NCBI RefSeq assembly: GCF_000189255.1
Contig: NZ_AEVS01000073.1
Location: 30,046-94,045, forward strand
DNA from: Vibrio brasiliensis LMG 20546
GTDB taxonomy: Bacteria; Pseudomonadota; Gammaproteobacteria; Enterobacterales; Vibrionaceae
Length of the DNA: 64,000 bases
Direction: 5' to 3'
Of the stretch, positions 46,308 through 54,793 are shown one piece after another; position 1 is the first letter of the stretch, and each line of letters opens with the position of its first letter. A program made the translations under genes and the position numbers. The notes under the pieces were generated by a model. The model had not been told where the DNA came from. It worked only from the letters and a program-made list of their open reading frames with translations, and searched no databases.

Positions 46308-47534
46308 TTACTCCTGTAAACTGATCTGTTCTTTGATCACTGACTCGGCGCGCTTTAACACCTTCTCTGGTGACTTGTCATTGACCCATAATGAAGTCAT
46401 TGCACTTGCCATTGGTGACCACAAATAACCCATTTCAGGAATGGACGGCATAGCGTCGGCGAAGTAACCCTGGCCGATGATCGCGTAAGTCGCTTCATCT
46501 GCATCGACAATGATCTCCTCCATGACAGCCTGAACTGGCGGGATAGATTTCGTCATCTCGTAGCGCTTTTTAAGCATCTTGTCGCTACTTAGGTAGCTGG
46601 CAAACAGTTGAGCGGCTTTAGGATAGTTGGTGAAAGAAGACACAACCGCCAGACGGACTGTTGAGAAGGTTCGCGGCTGTTTGCCATCCAGAGTTGGAAT
46701 TGGAATGACACCATAGTTCACTCCAGAAGCTTCGTAGCCCTGAATTGCCCATGGGCCATCGATGATTGCTGCGACCTTACCTTCACTGAATAAACCTCGT
46801 CTTACCTGAGGGTTACGCATATCCATTGGGTTAGCACTGTTTGCAGCCTGTAGCTTTTTCATCGCTTGTAAGCCTTGCTGTGCTTGCTCCGAAGCGATAC
46901 CGATATCTTTGGCGTTTGTACCGTTATCACCAAATTCGTAAGCCCCGTACAGGGTCAGGAACATGCGTGATTCATAGTAATTCTGCACGTCCCAAAGCAG
47001 GGCATATTTGTGTTCTTTGTTGTCATTAAATGATTTAGAGAACTCAATGATCTGTTCAAAAGACTCTGGAGCCTGTGGCAGAAGATCCTTGTTGTAGAAC
47101 AGAGCCGTAGTGGCAAAACTAACCGGGAAGCCGTAGCTTTTACCCTCAGAGTTTGCTGCGTTGACCGCACTTTGTAAGAAGTGAGAGTTGATGTGTTCAG
47201 CGGATACCAGATTTTCCATCGCACCACCGGCTACGACTAAGCGACCAAGCAGGTCATGCTCAATTTCAGCCACATCAGCGACTCGAGCTGAGCCTCCATC
47301 CTGAATTAATCGTGAAGCGGCATCAATCGGTGCCAGTCCACGGAAAGTGAACTCCACCTCATAGCCCGAATCCTGATTGAACTGGTTGGCGGCGTACTTC
47401 ATGTAATCGACGGTTGTGTGATCGGTCCAGACTAACAGATTTGCACCTGGTTCCGGTTCAATCGGCTGTGCCATGGCAGTGGCGCTAACAAGAGTGGTGA
47501 GCAGTATTTGACTGGTCAATAACTTGGTTTTCAT
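46308..47534 (-). CDS. cymE: Cyclodextrin/maltodextrin-binding protein, MalE/CymE type, 408 aa
   Basis: A periplasmic binding protein. The signal peptide ends near ATAMA (about residue 22). The mature part has NLLVWTDHTTVDYMKYAANQF, a GFPVSFATTALFYNKDLLP hinge segment and FSEGKVAAIIDGPWAIQGY, all typical of MalE homologues. The ATG at 47534 follows a 12-bp-arm palindrome by 9 bp. It is first in the operon cymEFGH, then ROK and TrmB genes. The ligand is inferred from the neighbouring CGTase and cyclodextrinase. Confidence 0.9.
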   Translation of the reverse strand: MKTKLLTSQILLTTLVSATAMAQPIEPEPGANLLVWTDHTTVDYMKYAANQFNQDSGYEVEFTFRGLAPIDAASRLIQDGGSARVADVAEIEHDLLGRLVVAGGAMENLVSAEHINSHFLQSAVNAANSEGKSYGFPVSFATTALFYNKDLLPQAPESFEQIIEFSKSFNDNKEHKYALLWDVQNYYESRMFLTLYGAYEFGDNGTNAKDIGIASEQAQQGLQAMKKLQAANSANPMDMRNPQVRRGLFSEGKVAAIIDGPWAIQGYEASGVNYGVIPIPTLDGKQPRTFSTVRLAVVSSFTNYPKAAQLFASYLSSDKMLKKRYEMTKSIPPVQAVMEEIIVDADEATYAIIGQGYFADAMPSIPEMGYLWSPMASAMTSLWVNDKSPEKVLKRAESVIKEQISLQE

Positions 47535-47543
47535 TGTTGCATC

Positions 47544-47576
47544 CAATTTAGTAGTTCACGATATACTACTAAATTG
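47544..47576. promoter_or_regulatory. Perfect 12-bp-arm palindrome in front of cymE, probable operator
   Basis: CAATTTAGTAGT (47544-47555) and ACTACTAAATTG (47565-47576) are exact inverted repeats around 9 bases. A matching half-site ACTACTA occurs at 47862-47868 before the divergent porin gene. Candidate target of the TrmB-family regulator. Confidence 0.65.
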
Positions 47577-47924
47577 AGGCGGATGGAGATTTTAGTCAAT
47601 TGAAAACTGCTTAAAATAGCGTCTAAATGTGATCTAAATCGATTAAAGTGCTTGTCTTATAACGGATTGAAGCCAGTTTTGTCTTGCTTATATCTTTATT
47701 GATTGCTTTGTCATTAATGGCCATTAACTTGAGTTTATCCCTGATTTTAGTGATGTTCATCAAACTACTGTCCGGATTCGAGTGACCAAGATCTCATTTA
47801 AATCTCATTCAGCGAGCAAATAATATTCAGATGCAGAACAATGGTTAGGCGTTCAGGCTGAACTACTACTTTTGAATCCGATTAATATCAATAGAATCCA
47901 CCTCTATGAGGTTAAGGAAACACT
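47577..47924. promoter_or_regulatory. Divergent promoter region of the cyclodextrin locus
   Basis: About 350 bp between cymE and the porin gene. Two CRP-like sites are seen: AAATGTGATCTAAATC around 47625-47640, with a perfect left half, and AGTGA-N6-TCAAA at 47749-47764. Catabolite control is plausible but unproven. No gene is seen. Confidence 0.4.
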
Positions 47925-48962
47925 GTGAACAGGACTGTACTCTCGCTCAGTATTGCTTGCGCTCTGAGCTCTGCACCTGCTGCTTTTGCTGCTGAAAATG
48001 GACCGGCTCCCCACGAAATGGGCGGTAATATTCTGACTCAAGCCTTAGATTTTGGCGGCCATGTTGGAACGTCGATTGAATATGAAGACAAGGATATTAC
48101 AACTTATCAATCCTACGGTGGAAACACTGAAAATGAACGCACTACCACCCATGAAGTGCTTGGACTGTTTTATAAAAACGCCCACTGGAACTTCTCTTCT
48201 CTGTACGCATTTAAATTGACAGAGCGCGTTAAGCGCAATCAGGACCGCTCGTACGTTGAAACAGAAGATGGCTATAAACACCTGATTTCGATTGATAAAA
48301 AGTTCTCATTGCCGAACGGTTTTGAAACGGGAGTTATCTATGACCTTGAATACTCGTTAGGCACAATTGTCAATACAGGGGGAACTAACAACTTACGAAC
48401 TAAAAGCGCTGAGCATAGTGTTCGTCCTTACTTCAACTTCTATAGCAATGAGTACGATGCAGGCTTCCAGTCCAACCTTGAATATCTCTACAACGACGAA
48501 GATAGATCGGCGTGGGGGACTCGAGTTGAAGAAGGTTACTCGGTGTTAGTTAAGCCCTATAAACGTTTTGGCAACTGGGAACTGGGCTTAGAGCTCTTCT
48601 ATCAAATCAAGGATAACGACGATAGAACCGCTGCTGGTGCAATCAATGAAATCAGCGACTTTACTGAAAAGTATGTTGAGCCAATCGTGCAGTACAGCTT
48701 TGAAGAGGCTGGTACTTTATACGTTCGTGCCCGTTACGGTGAAAACGACACCAAACATACACAAGGTGGGAATGCAGGAGAGCAGTACTTTAAAGATATT
48801 CGTAAAGCCACTATGGGGTACGAACAGTCTGTCGGTGATAACTGGTTACTTAAAGGTGAGTACGAGTGGGCCAAAGATACCGAAACTTTCACTAAGTTTG
48901 CTGGAGAAGAGAAGGTCGTTGAGCAGAACACCTTCTTTGTTCAGGCTATTTACCGTCTGTAA
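47925..48962 (+). CDS. cymA: Outer-membrane porin of OmpG/CymA type, 345 aa
   Basis: A signal peptide ending near AAFA (residue 22) is followed by a beta-barrel of alternating aromatic/polar strands ending in FVQAIYRL; the long strands and absence of a trimeric-porin signature fit a monomeric OmpG- or CymA-like channel. In K. oxytoca CymA passes whole cyclodextrins. It is first gene of the right-hand operon. Strand number cannot be counted reliably by eye, so an OmpG-type oligosaccharide channel is the safe reading. Confidence 0.8.
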   Translation: MNRTVLSLSIACALSSAPAAFAAENGPAPHEMGGNILTQALDFGGHVGTSIEYEDKDITTYQSYGGNTENERTTTHEVLGLFYKNAHWNFSSLYAFKLTERVKRNQDRSYVETEDGYKHLISIDKKFSLPNGFETGVIYDLEYSLGTIVNTGGTNNLRTKSAEHSVRPYFNFYSNEYDAGFQSNLEYLYNDEDRSAWGTRVEEGYSVLVKPYKRFGNWELGLELFYQIKDNDDRTAAGAINEISDFTEKYVEPIVQYSFEEAGTLYVRARYGENDTKHTQGGNAGEQYFKDIRKATMGYEQSVGDNWLLKGEYEWAKDTETFTKFAGEEKVVEQNTFFVQAIYRL

Positions 48963-48990
48963 AAATCGTTTATTTGCTTAAGGAAATCCT

Positions 48991-50016
48991 ATGATCACAG
49001 TTTCAGAAATTGCCCAGTTAATTGGCGGCCAGATAGATGGTGACCCGAGTTTAACTGTGGATACGATTGTGCCGCTGAATAACCCTGATGAAGGGGGATT
49101 AGCCATCGTATTTTCTAAAGCTGAGCTCAAATTGATTGAAAGTTCAAAAGCGGACGTGATCATAGGACCTGCAAGCATTTTAACCAGCAACGCCAGATGT
49201 AAGATAGTGATTGAGTCGCTTAAAGCGCAAACACTGAATGCCCTGCTACGTTATTACAAAGTACATAAGTATCAACTGTTTGAGCAGGGTAATACCTCAG
49301 ACAATCCCGATATCTATATCGGCAAGCACTGCACTATTGGCAACAACTGCCACTTTATGCCTGGCGTAAAAATCATGAATGGTGTGACCATTGGCGAAAA
49401 TGTTGCCATTCATGCCAATACGGTGATTAAAGAGGGCACGGTGATTGGCAATAACGTTACCATCGACTCCAACAACTCCATCGGTAATTTCAGCTTCGAA
49501 TATATGAATGGCCAACATGGCGAATTCGAACGAGTTGAAAGTGTCGGACGAGTTATCATCGAGGACGATGTTGAGATCGGCTGTAACAACACCATAGACC
49601 GCGGTACTCTGGGAAACACCGTGATTGGCAAAGGGACTAAGATAGATAACCTGGTCCAGATTGGTCATGACTGCAAAGTGGGTCAGCATTGTCTGCTGGT
49701 TTCTCAGGTAGGTTTAGCCGGACACACCGTTCTTGGTAATCATGTCATTGTCCACGGACAGGCTGGCACTGCTGGCCATATCACTATCGGTGACCACTCA
49801 GTCATCAAAGCTAAATCAGGCGTCAGCCAGTCATTTCCTGCTCATAGCGACCTATTTGGTTACCCGGCCAAAGATGCTCGTGCTTATTACAAAAACCTGG
49901 CGGTGCTAAACAAGCTTACTCGCCAGTTTGATAGCAAAAAACAGTCTAAAACTACGTCAAATTCTGACCAGCCTAGCCACTGGCTTAAACGCTTATTCAC
50001 TGGCTGTAAGGCCTAA
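48991..50016 (+). CDS. LpxD-like acyltransferase (UDP-3-O-acyl-glucosamine N-acyltransferase paralogue), 341 aa
   Basis: Full-length LpxD architecture: an N-terminal uridine-binding-type domain ([21 protein letters not shown]), a left-handed beta helix of hexapeptide repeats (about 100-290) and a basic C-terminal tail. The active-site region reads [23 protein letters not shown]. LpxD adds the N-linked hydroxyacyl chain in lipid A synthesis. The housekeeping gene of vibrios lies elsewhere, between bamA/skp and fabZ/lpxA, so this is a paralogue embedded in a sugar operon 28 bp after the porin gene. It may acylate another nucleotide sugar or remodel lipid A. Confidence 0.85.
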   Translation: MITVSEIAQLIGGQIDGDPSLTVDTIVPLNNPDEGGLAIVFSKAELKLIESSKADVIIGPASILTSNARCKIVIESLKAQTLNALLRYYKVHKYQLFEQGNTSDNPDIYIGKHCTIGNNCHFMPGVKIMNGVTIGENVAIHANTVIKEGTVIGNNVTIDSNNSIGNFSFEYMNGQHGEFERVESVGRVIIEDDVEIGCNNTIDRGTLGNTVIGKGTKIDNLVQIGHDCKVGQHCLLVSQVGLAGHTVLGNHVIVHGQAGTAGHITIGDHSVIKAKSGVSQSFPAHSDLFGYPAKDARAYYKNLAVLNKLTRQFDSKKQSKTTSNSDQPSHWLKRLFTGCKA

Positions 50017-50034
50017 TTCAATCGTTAAGGATTT

Positions 50035-50520
50035 ATGATGAAAAAAGTCATTTTACCTCTGTTACTAAGTGCTCTTGCTGCTGGCTGTTCCAGCACCAGT
50101 GAAAATACCAACCAAGTTATCCCGACGAATACGGATAGTCTGCTGGCGAAATGTGATTTGCCTACGGTTGAGGATCGCGGTCCGATTCGTCCGTCACTGT
50201 TTGTCGTCGGAACCTTTGATGAAGGTCAGTGGATTCACTTGGAAGACCGCGAAATGAGCCATAAGGGCGATGGCATCTATCAGGTTGTTCATCAAGAGAA
50301 AGCTGGCGTGGTTAATGTCCAGTTTGCAACGATGAACTGGAACCCGCAATTTACGGTGTCGGGACGCAAAATGGGCGTCAATCAGGAAATCGCTCTGAAG
50401 CGCGGTGGTTTTGCTAAAAACACCCGAGTCGAAATCCCTGCTGATGGCGAGTATGTCTGGTCAATTCAGATTGGCGAAGATAAAAAGCCAATTCGCGCCA
50501 TGATTGCCACTTGTCAGTAA
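50035..50520 (+). CDS. Lipoprotein of the cyclodextrin locus, possible starch-binding, 161 aa
   Basis: Lipobox LAAGCSS (Cys18) marks an outer- or inner-membrane lipoprotein. The single domain begins PSLFVVGTFDEGQWIHLEDREMSHKGDGIYQV, which looks like the beta-sandwich (E-set/CBM48-like) domains attached to pullulanases and related GH13 enzymes. A maltodextrin-binding role on the cell surface or in the periplasm is inferred. Two adjacent ATG codons could start it. A strong hairpin follows. Confidence 0.75.
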   Translation: MMKKVILPLLLSALAAGCSSTSENTNQVIPTNTDSLLAKCDLPTVEDRGPIRPSLFVVGTFDEGQWIHLEDREMSHKGDGIYQVVHQEKAGVVNVQFATMNWNPQFTVSGRKMGVNQEIALKRGGFAKNTRVEIPADGEYVWSIQIGEDKKPIRAMIATCQ

Positions 50521-50526
50521 TACCGT

Positions 50527-50549
50527 GCCGCCAGAGCTATTCTGGCGGC
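50527..50549 (+). terminator. Strong hairpin without T tract between lipoprotein and ABC ATPase genes
   Basis: GCCGCCAG (50527-50534) pairs with CTGGCGGC (50542-50549). The absence of a T run suggests an mRNA-stabilising or attenuating element rather than a full terminator. Confidence 0.5.
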
Positions 50550-50622
50550 GTTAAGTTCATAGCTTAATGCACAAAGGTTGTGCCGTAAGTTATGAGTTTA
50601 TAAAGCTTTATTTGGAGTACCC

Positions 50623-51762
50623 ATGGCAACAGTTAGCCTAAAACAAGTAGAAAAACAGTATGACAACGGCTTCAAGGCGGTACACGGGATTGATCTCGAG
50701 ATCAATGAAGGCGAATTCATGGTGTTTGTCGGCCCATCAGGCTGCGCTAAATCGACCACATTAAGAATGATTGCTGGTCTTGAATCGATTTCATCTGGTG
50801 ATGTTCATATTGGTGATCGCAGAGTCAACGATTTACCACCGAAAGATCGCGGAATCGCGATGGTGTTTCAAAACTACGCTCTTTACCCGCACAAGACGGT
50901 TTTCGACAACATGGCTTTCGGTCTAAAGATGGCGAAGAAGCCTAAAGACGAAATTAAGAGAAGGGTTGAAGAAGCGGCAGAGAAATTGGAAATCACTGAT
51001 CTCCTCTACCGTAAACCAAAAGAGATGTCTGGTGGTCAGCGTCAGCGTGTGGCGGTTGGTCGCGCTATTGTTCGTAAACCGGATGTCTTTCTGTTCGATG
51101 AGCCACTATCGAATCTGGATGCCAAGCTGCGTGTTTCTATGCGGGTGAAAATCGCCCAGCTTCATCAGTCTCTTAAGGATGAAGGCAATCCGGCAACCAT
51201 GATTTATGTTACCCACGATCAGACCGAAGCTTTGACGCTCGGTGACCGTATCTGTGTTCTGAACCAGGGCAAGATCATGCAGGTTGATACGCCAGCGAAC
51301 CTTTACAACTACCCAGCTAATCGTTTCGTCGCCAGCTTTATCGGCTCTCCGGCAATGAACCTGGTCGATACAGCGCTGCGTCGTGATGGCGAGAATCTTA
51401 TCGTCGAAATCGCACCGTCTGCCCGCATTCTGATCCCGAAAGCAATGCAAGCGGAGCTTGAGCAGTTCGTCGATAACCCAGTCTGCTTTGGAATCCGTCC
51501 GGAGCATATCTCACTGGCACAAGAGGGGGAAACACTGAATACCTTCGAAGGAAAGCTGTCAGTCGTTGAGAATCTGGGTAACGAAAAATACCTCTACTTC
51601 ACTGTTGGTGGCAAAGAGCTGATTGCCCGTGTGCAAGATCAGTCGATCACGACAGCAGATATTGGTCGAACTTTCCGTTTCAACCTCAACACTGAATTCT
51701 GCCATATCTTCGATTTTTACAATGAAAACAACTTAATTCACAGCCGACCCTACTCGGCTTAG
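50623..51762 (+). CDS. cymD: Sugar ABC transporter ATP-binding protein, MalK/UgpC/CymD type, 379 aa
   Basis: Powers the CymFG importer. Walker A is GPSGCAKSTT, the Q-loop VFQNYALYPH, the signature MSGGQRQRVAVGRA and Walker B VFLFDEPLSNLD. A C-terminal MOB-type regulatory domain (about 240-379) contains FGIRPEHI. It is in the right-hand operon while its permeases are in the divergent left-hand one, the same split as in K. oxytoca cym. Confidence 0.93.
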   Translation: MATVSLKQVEKQYDNGFKAVHGIDLEINEGEFMVFVGPSGCAKSTTLRMIAGLESISSGDVHIGDRRVNDLPPKDRGIAMVFQNYALYPHKTVFDNMAFGLKMAKKPKDEIKRRVEEAAEKLEITDLLYRKPKEMSGGQRQRVAVGRAIVRKPDVFLFDEPLSNLDAKLRVSMRVKIAQLHQSLKDEGNPATMIYVTHDQTEALTLGDRICVLNQGKIMQVDTPANLYNYPANRFVASFIGSPAMNLVDTALRRDGENLIVEIAPSARILIPKAMQAELEQFVDNPVCFGIRPEHISLAQEGETLNTFEGKLSVVENLGNEKYLYFTVGGKELIARVQDQSITTADIGRTFRFNLNTEFCHIFDFYNENNLIHSRPYSA

Positions 51763-51788
51763 TTAATGACAATAACGGGGAACCTCTA

Positions 51789-53747
51789 ATGAAAAAACGG
51801 ACACTGATTTGCAGCGCTCTGCTTGCGACACTGGCCATCGGAGGCGGATTTTCGGCACCAGCAATAAGTGCAGTAACCGCAGCTGACAGCACCTACGATT
51901 TCAGGCAGGAGACTATCTATTTCGTCTTCTTAGACCGATTTAGTGATGGCGATGCGACGAATAACAGTGGCAATAACCCATTGACGTACGACCCTAACAA
52001 CCTCAAGAAGTACGTGGGTGGTGACATTAGAGGTTTGATCAACAAGCTGCCGTATCTCAAATCTCTCGGTATCACTGCGATATGGATTACTCCACCGGTA
52101 GATAATGCCGATAACCTTGATGTTAATGGTGGGGCTGGTTACCACGGCTACTGGGGTAAAGACTTCTTCCGCGTTGATGAGCACTTAGGCACCATGGACG
52201 ACTTTAAAGAGTTGAGCCAGTTGATGCACACCCCTGAATACAACATGAAGCTGGTACTGGACTATGCGCCAAACCACTCTAATGGTAACGATGAAAACGA
52301 GTATGGCGCACTGTACCGTGACGGCCAGTACATTACCGATTACAACACTGACGTTGCGGCTGGCACTAACTGGTATCACCACAATGGCGGCGTGACCGAC
52401 TGGAATAACTGGTATCAGGTTCGTAACCACAATCTATTTAATCTTTCTGACTTCAACCAGTCTGATGCTCAGGTTTACAACTACCTGCTGGATGGCGCTA
52501 AATTCTGGATTGATGCGGGTGTTGATGCCATTCGTATTGATGCGATTAAGCACATGGATAAAGAGTTTATCCAGCAATGGACAGGTGACATCTACAACTA
52601 CGCATCGGCCATTGGCCGCGATGGGTTTTACTTCTTCGGCGAGTGGTTTGGTGCCAGCGCAACGACAACCACAGGGATTGATGGTTATGCGATCGATTAT
52701 GCCAATACTTCAGGTTCGGCACTGCTCGATTTTGGCTTCCGTGACACTTTAGAACGTGTGCTGGTTGGCCGCAGTGGCAATACCATGCAGACGCTAAACA
52801 GCTATCTGGAAACTCGTAGCAATGTGTTCACCAGCGATGACTGGCAGGTCGTATTTATGGATAACCATGATATGGCTCGTATCTCGACCGCACTGCGTTC
52901 GACAGCCAGCACGTTCGGCCCGGGTAACAATGAAGCAGGGGGCGGCCAGTCAGAAGCGTTTGCCCAAAAACGCGTCGACCTTGGCTTGGTTGCGACTATG
53001 ACGGTACGTGGTATACCAGCCATCTACTACGGTACGGAGCATTACAGCGCAAACTTCACCACCAATGCGTTTGGTCAGGTTGGTAGCGATCCATACAACC
53101 GTGAAGTAATGCCAAGCTTCGCTCAGGACAGTGAAGCATTTAAGATCATTCAAGCTTTGACTGAGTTGAGAAAAACCAGTCCTGCGATTCAGCAAGGTAG
53201 CTACAGTCAGAAGTGGCTCAATGACGACATTCTGGTTTATGAGCGCAAGTTTGAAGATGATGTTGTGCTAGTGGCTCTAAACCGAGGTGCTGCAACCTCG
53301 ATTAATGTCTCTGCATTGTCTCTGGCGGACAACTACTACACCAGCCTGGTTGGTAGCGATGGCGTGACGGTATCTCAGTCCGCTGCGACGCTGAACCTTG
53401 ATCAGAATGAAGCGATTGTCCTGCATGGTAAGACAACCAGTGATAATACAGAGCTTACCGATGTGACTTTCACTTGCAATAACGGCTACACCCAGTGGGG
53501 ACAAAGCGTTTATGCAGTCGGCAGTGCCAGTCAGCTAGGTAGTTGGGCACCAGCGCAAGCTGTAAAACTGGATCCAGCGGCTTACCCGACTTGGCAGGCA
53601 ACCATTCAGGTTCCAAGTGGCGAATCCTTAGAATGGAAATGTTTGAAGCGTTCAGAAAGCGATAGCAGTGCCCTGATCGAGTGGCAATCTGGTGGCAACA
53701 ATACGGTTAATACCAGCACACAAACTCAAACGAGTGGCTCATTTTAA
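51789..53747 (+). CDS. cgt: Cyclomaltodextrin glucanotransferase (CGTase), 652 aa
   Basis: Secreted enzyme converting starch to cyclodextrins by transglycosylation. A signal peptide (about 1-29) precedes a GH13 barrel with FLDRFSDGD, DYAPNHSNGNDENE, nucleophile Asp251 in AIRIDAIKHM, acid Glu285 in FFGEWFG and Asp361 in FMDNHDMAR. A C-terminal CBM20 starch-binding domain begins near residue 555 (TFTCNNGYTQWGQSVY). The sequence closely follows the Klebsiella CGTase as I remember it, including the FAQKR-VDLGLVATMTVRG segment and the GSF end, and differs from Bacillus CGTases, being shorter. An alpha-amylase activity cannot be excluded from sequence alone. Confidence 0.9.
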   Translation: MKKRTLICSALLATLAIGGGFSAPAISAVTAADSTYDFRQETIYFVFLDRFSDGDATNNSGNNPLTYDPNNLKKYVGGDIRGLINKLPYLKSLGITAIWITPPVDNADNLDVNGGAGYHGYWGKDFFRVDEHLGTMDDFKELSQLMHTPEYNMKLVLDYAPNHSNGNDENEYGALYRDGQYITDYNTDVAAGTNWYHHNGGVTDWNNWYQVRNHNLFNLSDFNQSDAQVYNYLLDGAKFWIDAGVDAIRIDAIKHMDKEFIQQWTGDIYNYASAIGRDGFYFFGEWFGASATTTTGIDGYAIDYANTSGSALLDFGFRDTLERVLVGRSGNTMQTLNSYLETRSNVFTSDDWQVVFMDNHDMARISTALRSTASTFGPGNNEAGGGQSEAFAQKRVDLGLVATMTVRGIPAIYYGTEHYSANFTTNAFGQVGSDPYNREVMPSFAQDSEAFKIIQALTELRKTSPAIQQGSYSQKWLNDDILVYERKFEDDVVLVALNRGAATSINVSALSLADNYYTSLVGSDGVTVSQSAATLNLDQNEAIVLHGKTTSDNTELTDVTFTCNNGYTQWGQSVYAVGSASQLGSWAPAQAVKLDPAAYPTWQATIQVPSGESLEWKCLKRSESDSSALIEWQSGGNNTVNTSTQTQTSGSF

Positions 53748-53825
53748 TTCATTATTAACCTGTCTCGCTTCTAGGGACTCTATACCCAGCTAGGGGTATT
53801 TCAGGTAGTGACACGCTGCCACTTT

Positions 53826-53859
53826 AAGGCCTTATGTATTTATCTAAGGTCTTTTTTTT
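53826..53859 (+). terminator. Terminator of the cgt operon
   Basis: AAGGCCTTA (53826-53834) pairs with TAAGGTCTT (53845-53853) with one G-U pair and leads into a run of eight T. Confidence 0.85.
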
Positions 53860-53961
53860 GCGCGAGCCTCAGGTCGCCCCCCGATTATTCTCTATTTTAT
53901 TGAAATAATTAAATGAATTTCTCTGGCCCAATGGTGTTATTGTGGAGCCAGTTATCAGGGC

Positions 53962-53974
53962 TTTACAGTGTAAA
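53962..53974. other. parS2 site upstream of the SDR gene
   Basis: TTTACAGTGTAAA, an exact consensus match, 36 bp before the SDR start codon, where bound ParB2 could affect the promoter. Confidence 0.9.
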
Positions 53975-54009
53975 GTTACTTAGCGGAATCAGAGAATTTG
54001 GGAGATAGG

Positions 54010-54741
54010 ATGGACAAGGTTGTTATCGTTACCGGAGCTGGAAGAGGGATCGGCGCACAGACAGCAAAGCTGCTCGCGAGCAAAGGTTACGCAGTATGTG
54101 TCAACTACATCAACAATCATCAACGCGCTAATCAGGTCGTTGAACAGATCCTTGAATCGGGCGGGCAAGCCTTTGCTTTTCAGGCGGATGTCTGTGAAGA
54201 AAAGCAAGTTGCAGCGATGTTTGAGGCAACCCAGCAGCGTTATGGGATGGTCACACACCTGGTCAACAATGCGGGCATCCTCTTCACTCAGTCTAAACTG
54301 TGCGATATCGAGCTAGAGCGTTTCCAAAAAGTGATGAATGCTAACGTAACCAGCTGCTTCTTATGTTGTAAGGCGTTTATCCATCAAGACGGAGACAAGA
54401 AAGCGATCGTTAATGTCTCGTCGGCCGCATCGCGTCTGGGCGCCCCATTTGAATATATTGACTATGCCGCTTCTAAAGGTGCGATGGACTCATTGACCAA
54501 AGGGTTATCACTAGAGTTAGCCGGTGAAGGCATTCGGGTCAATGGAGTGAGACCAGGTTGTATTTATACTGAGATGCACGCTGACGGCGGTGAACCTGAC
54601 CGTGTAGACCGCCTTGCCTCAAGTCTGCCCCTTAAGCGTGGTGGTACAGCAGAGGAGGTGGCGGAGTCGATCGCATGGCTGCTGTCGGATGAAGCCTCTT
54701 ACGTAACGGGAACCTTTATTGAACTGGCTGGTGGCCGTTAA
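54010..54741 (+). CDS. Short-chain dehydrogenase/reductase, 243 aa
   Basis: A classical SDR. The NAD(P) motif is TGAGRGIGAQ, with NNAG, catalytic Ser in VNVSSAASR and YAASKG for the Tyr-Lys pair. Cofactor loop residues (CVNYINNHQ) do not settle NAD versus NADP. The ATG at 54010 is preceded by GGGAG; an upstream TTG in frame is less likely. Substrate unknown; FabG-like sugar or carbonyl reductases are closest in style. It converges on a cupin gene. Confidence 0.92.
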   Translation: MDKVVIVTGAGRGIGAQTAKLLASKGYAVCVNYINNHQRANQVVEQILESGGQAFAFQADVCEEKQVAAMFEATQQRYGMVTHLVNNAGILFTQSKLCDIELERFQKVMNANVTSCFLCCKAFIHQDGDKKAIVNVSSAASRLGAPFEYIDYAASKGAMDSLTKGLSLELAGEGIRVNGVRPGCIYTEMHADGGEPDRVDRLASSLPLKRGGTAEEVAESIAWLLSDEASYVTGTFIELAGGR

Positions 54742-54793
54742 AAGGAGATCAAGCTGACGAGACATTGGATGTCATGCCAGCTTATCTATGCAA

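Noticed and set aside
54742-54793. Possible terminator between the SDR and cupin genes (AAGCTG...CAGCTT)
   Set aside because: Only a short outer stem with mismatched interior and no T tract; not strong enough to list.
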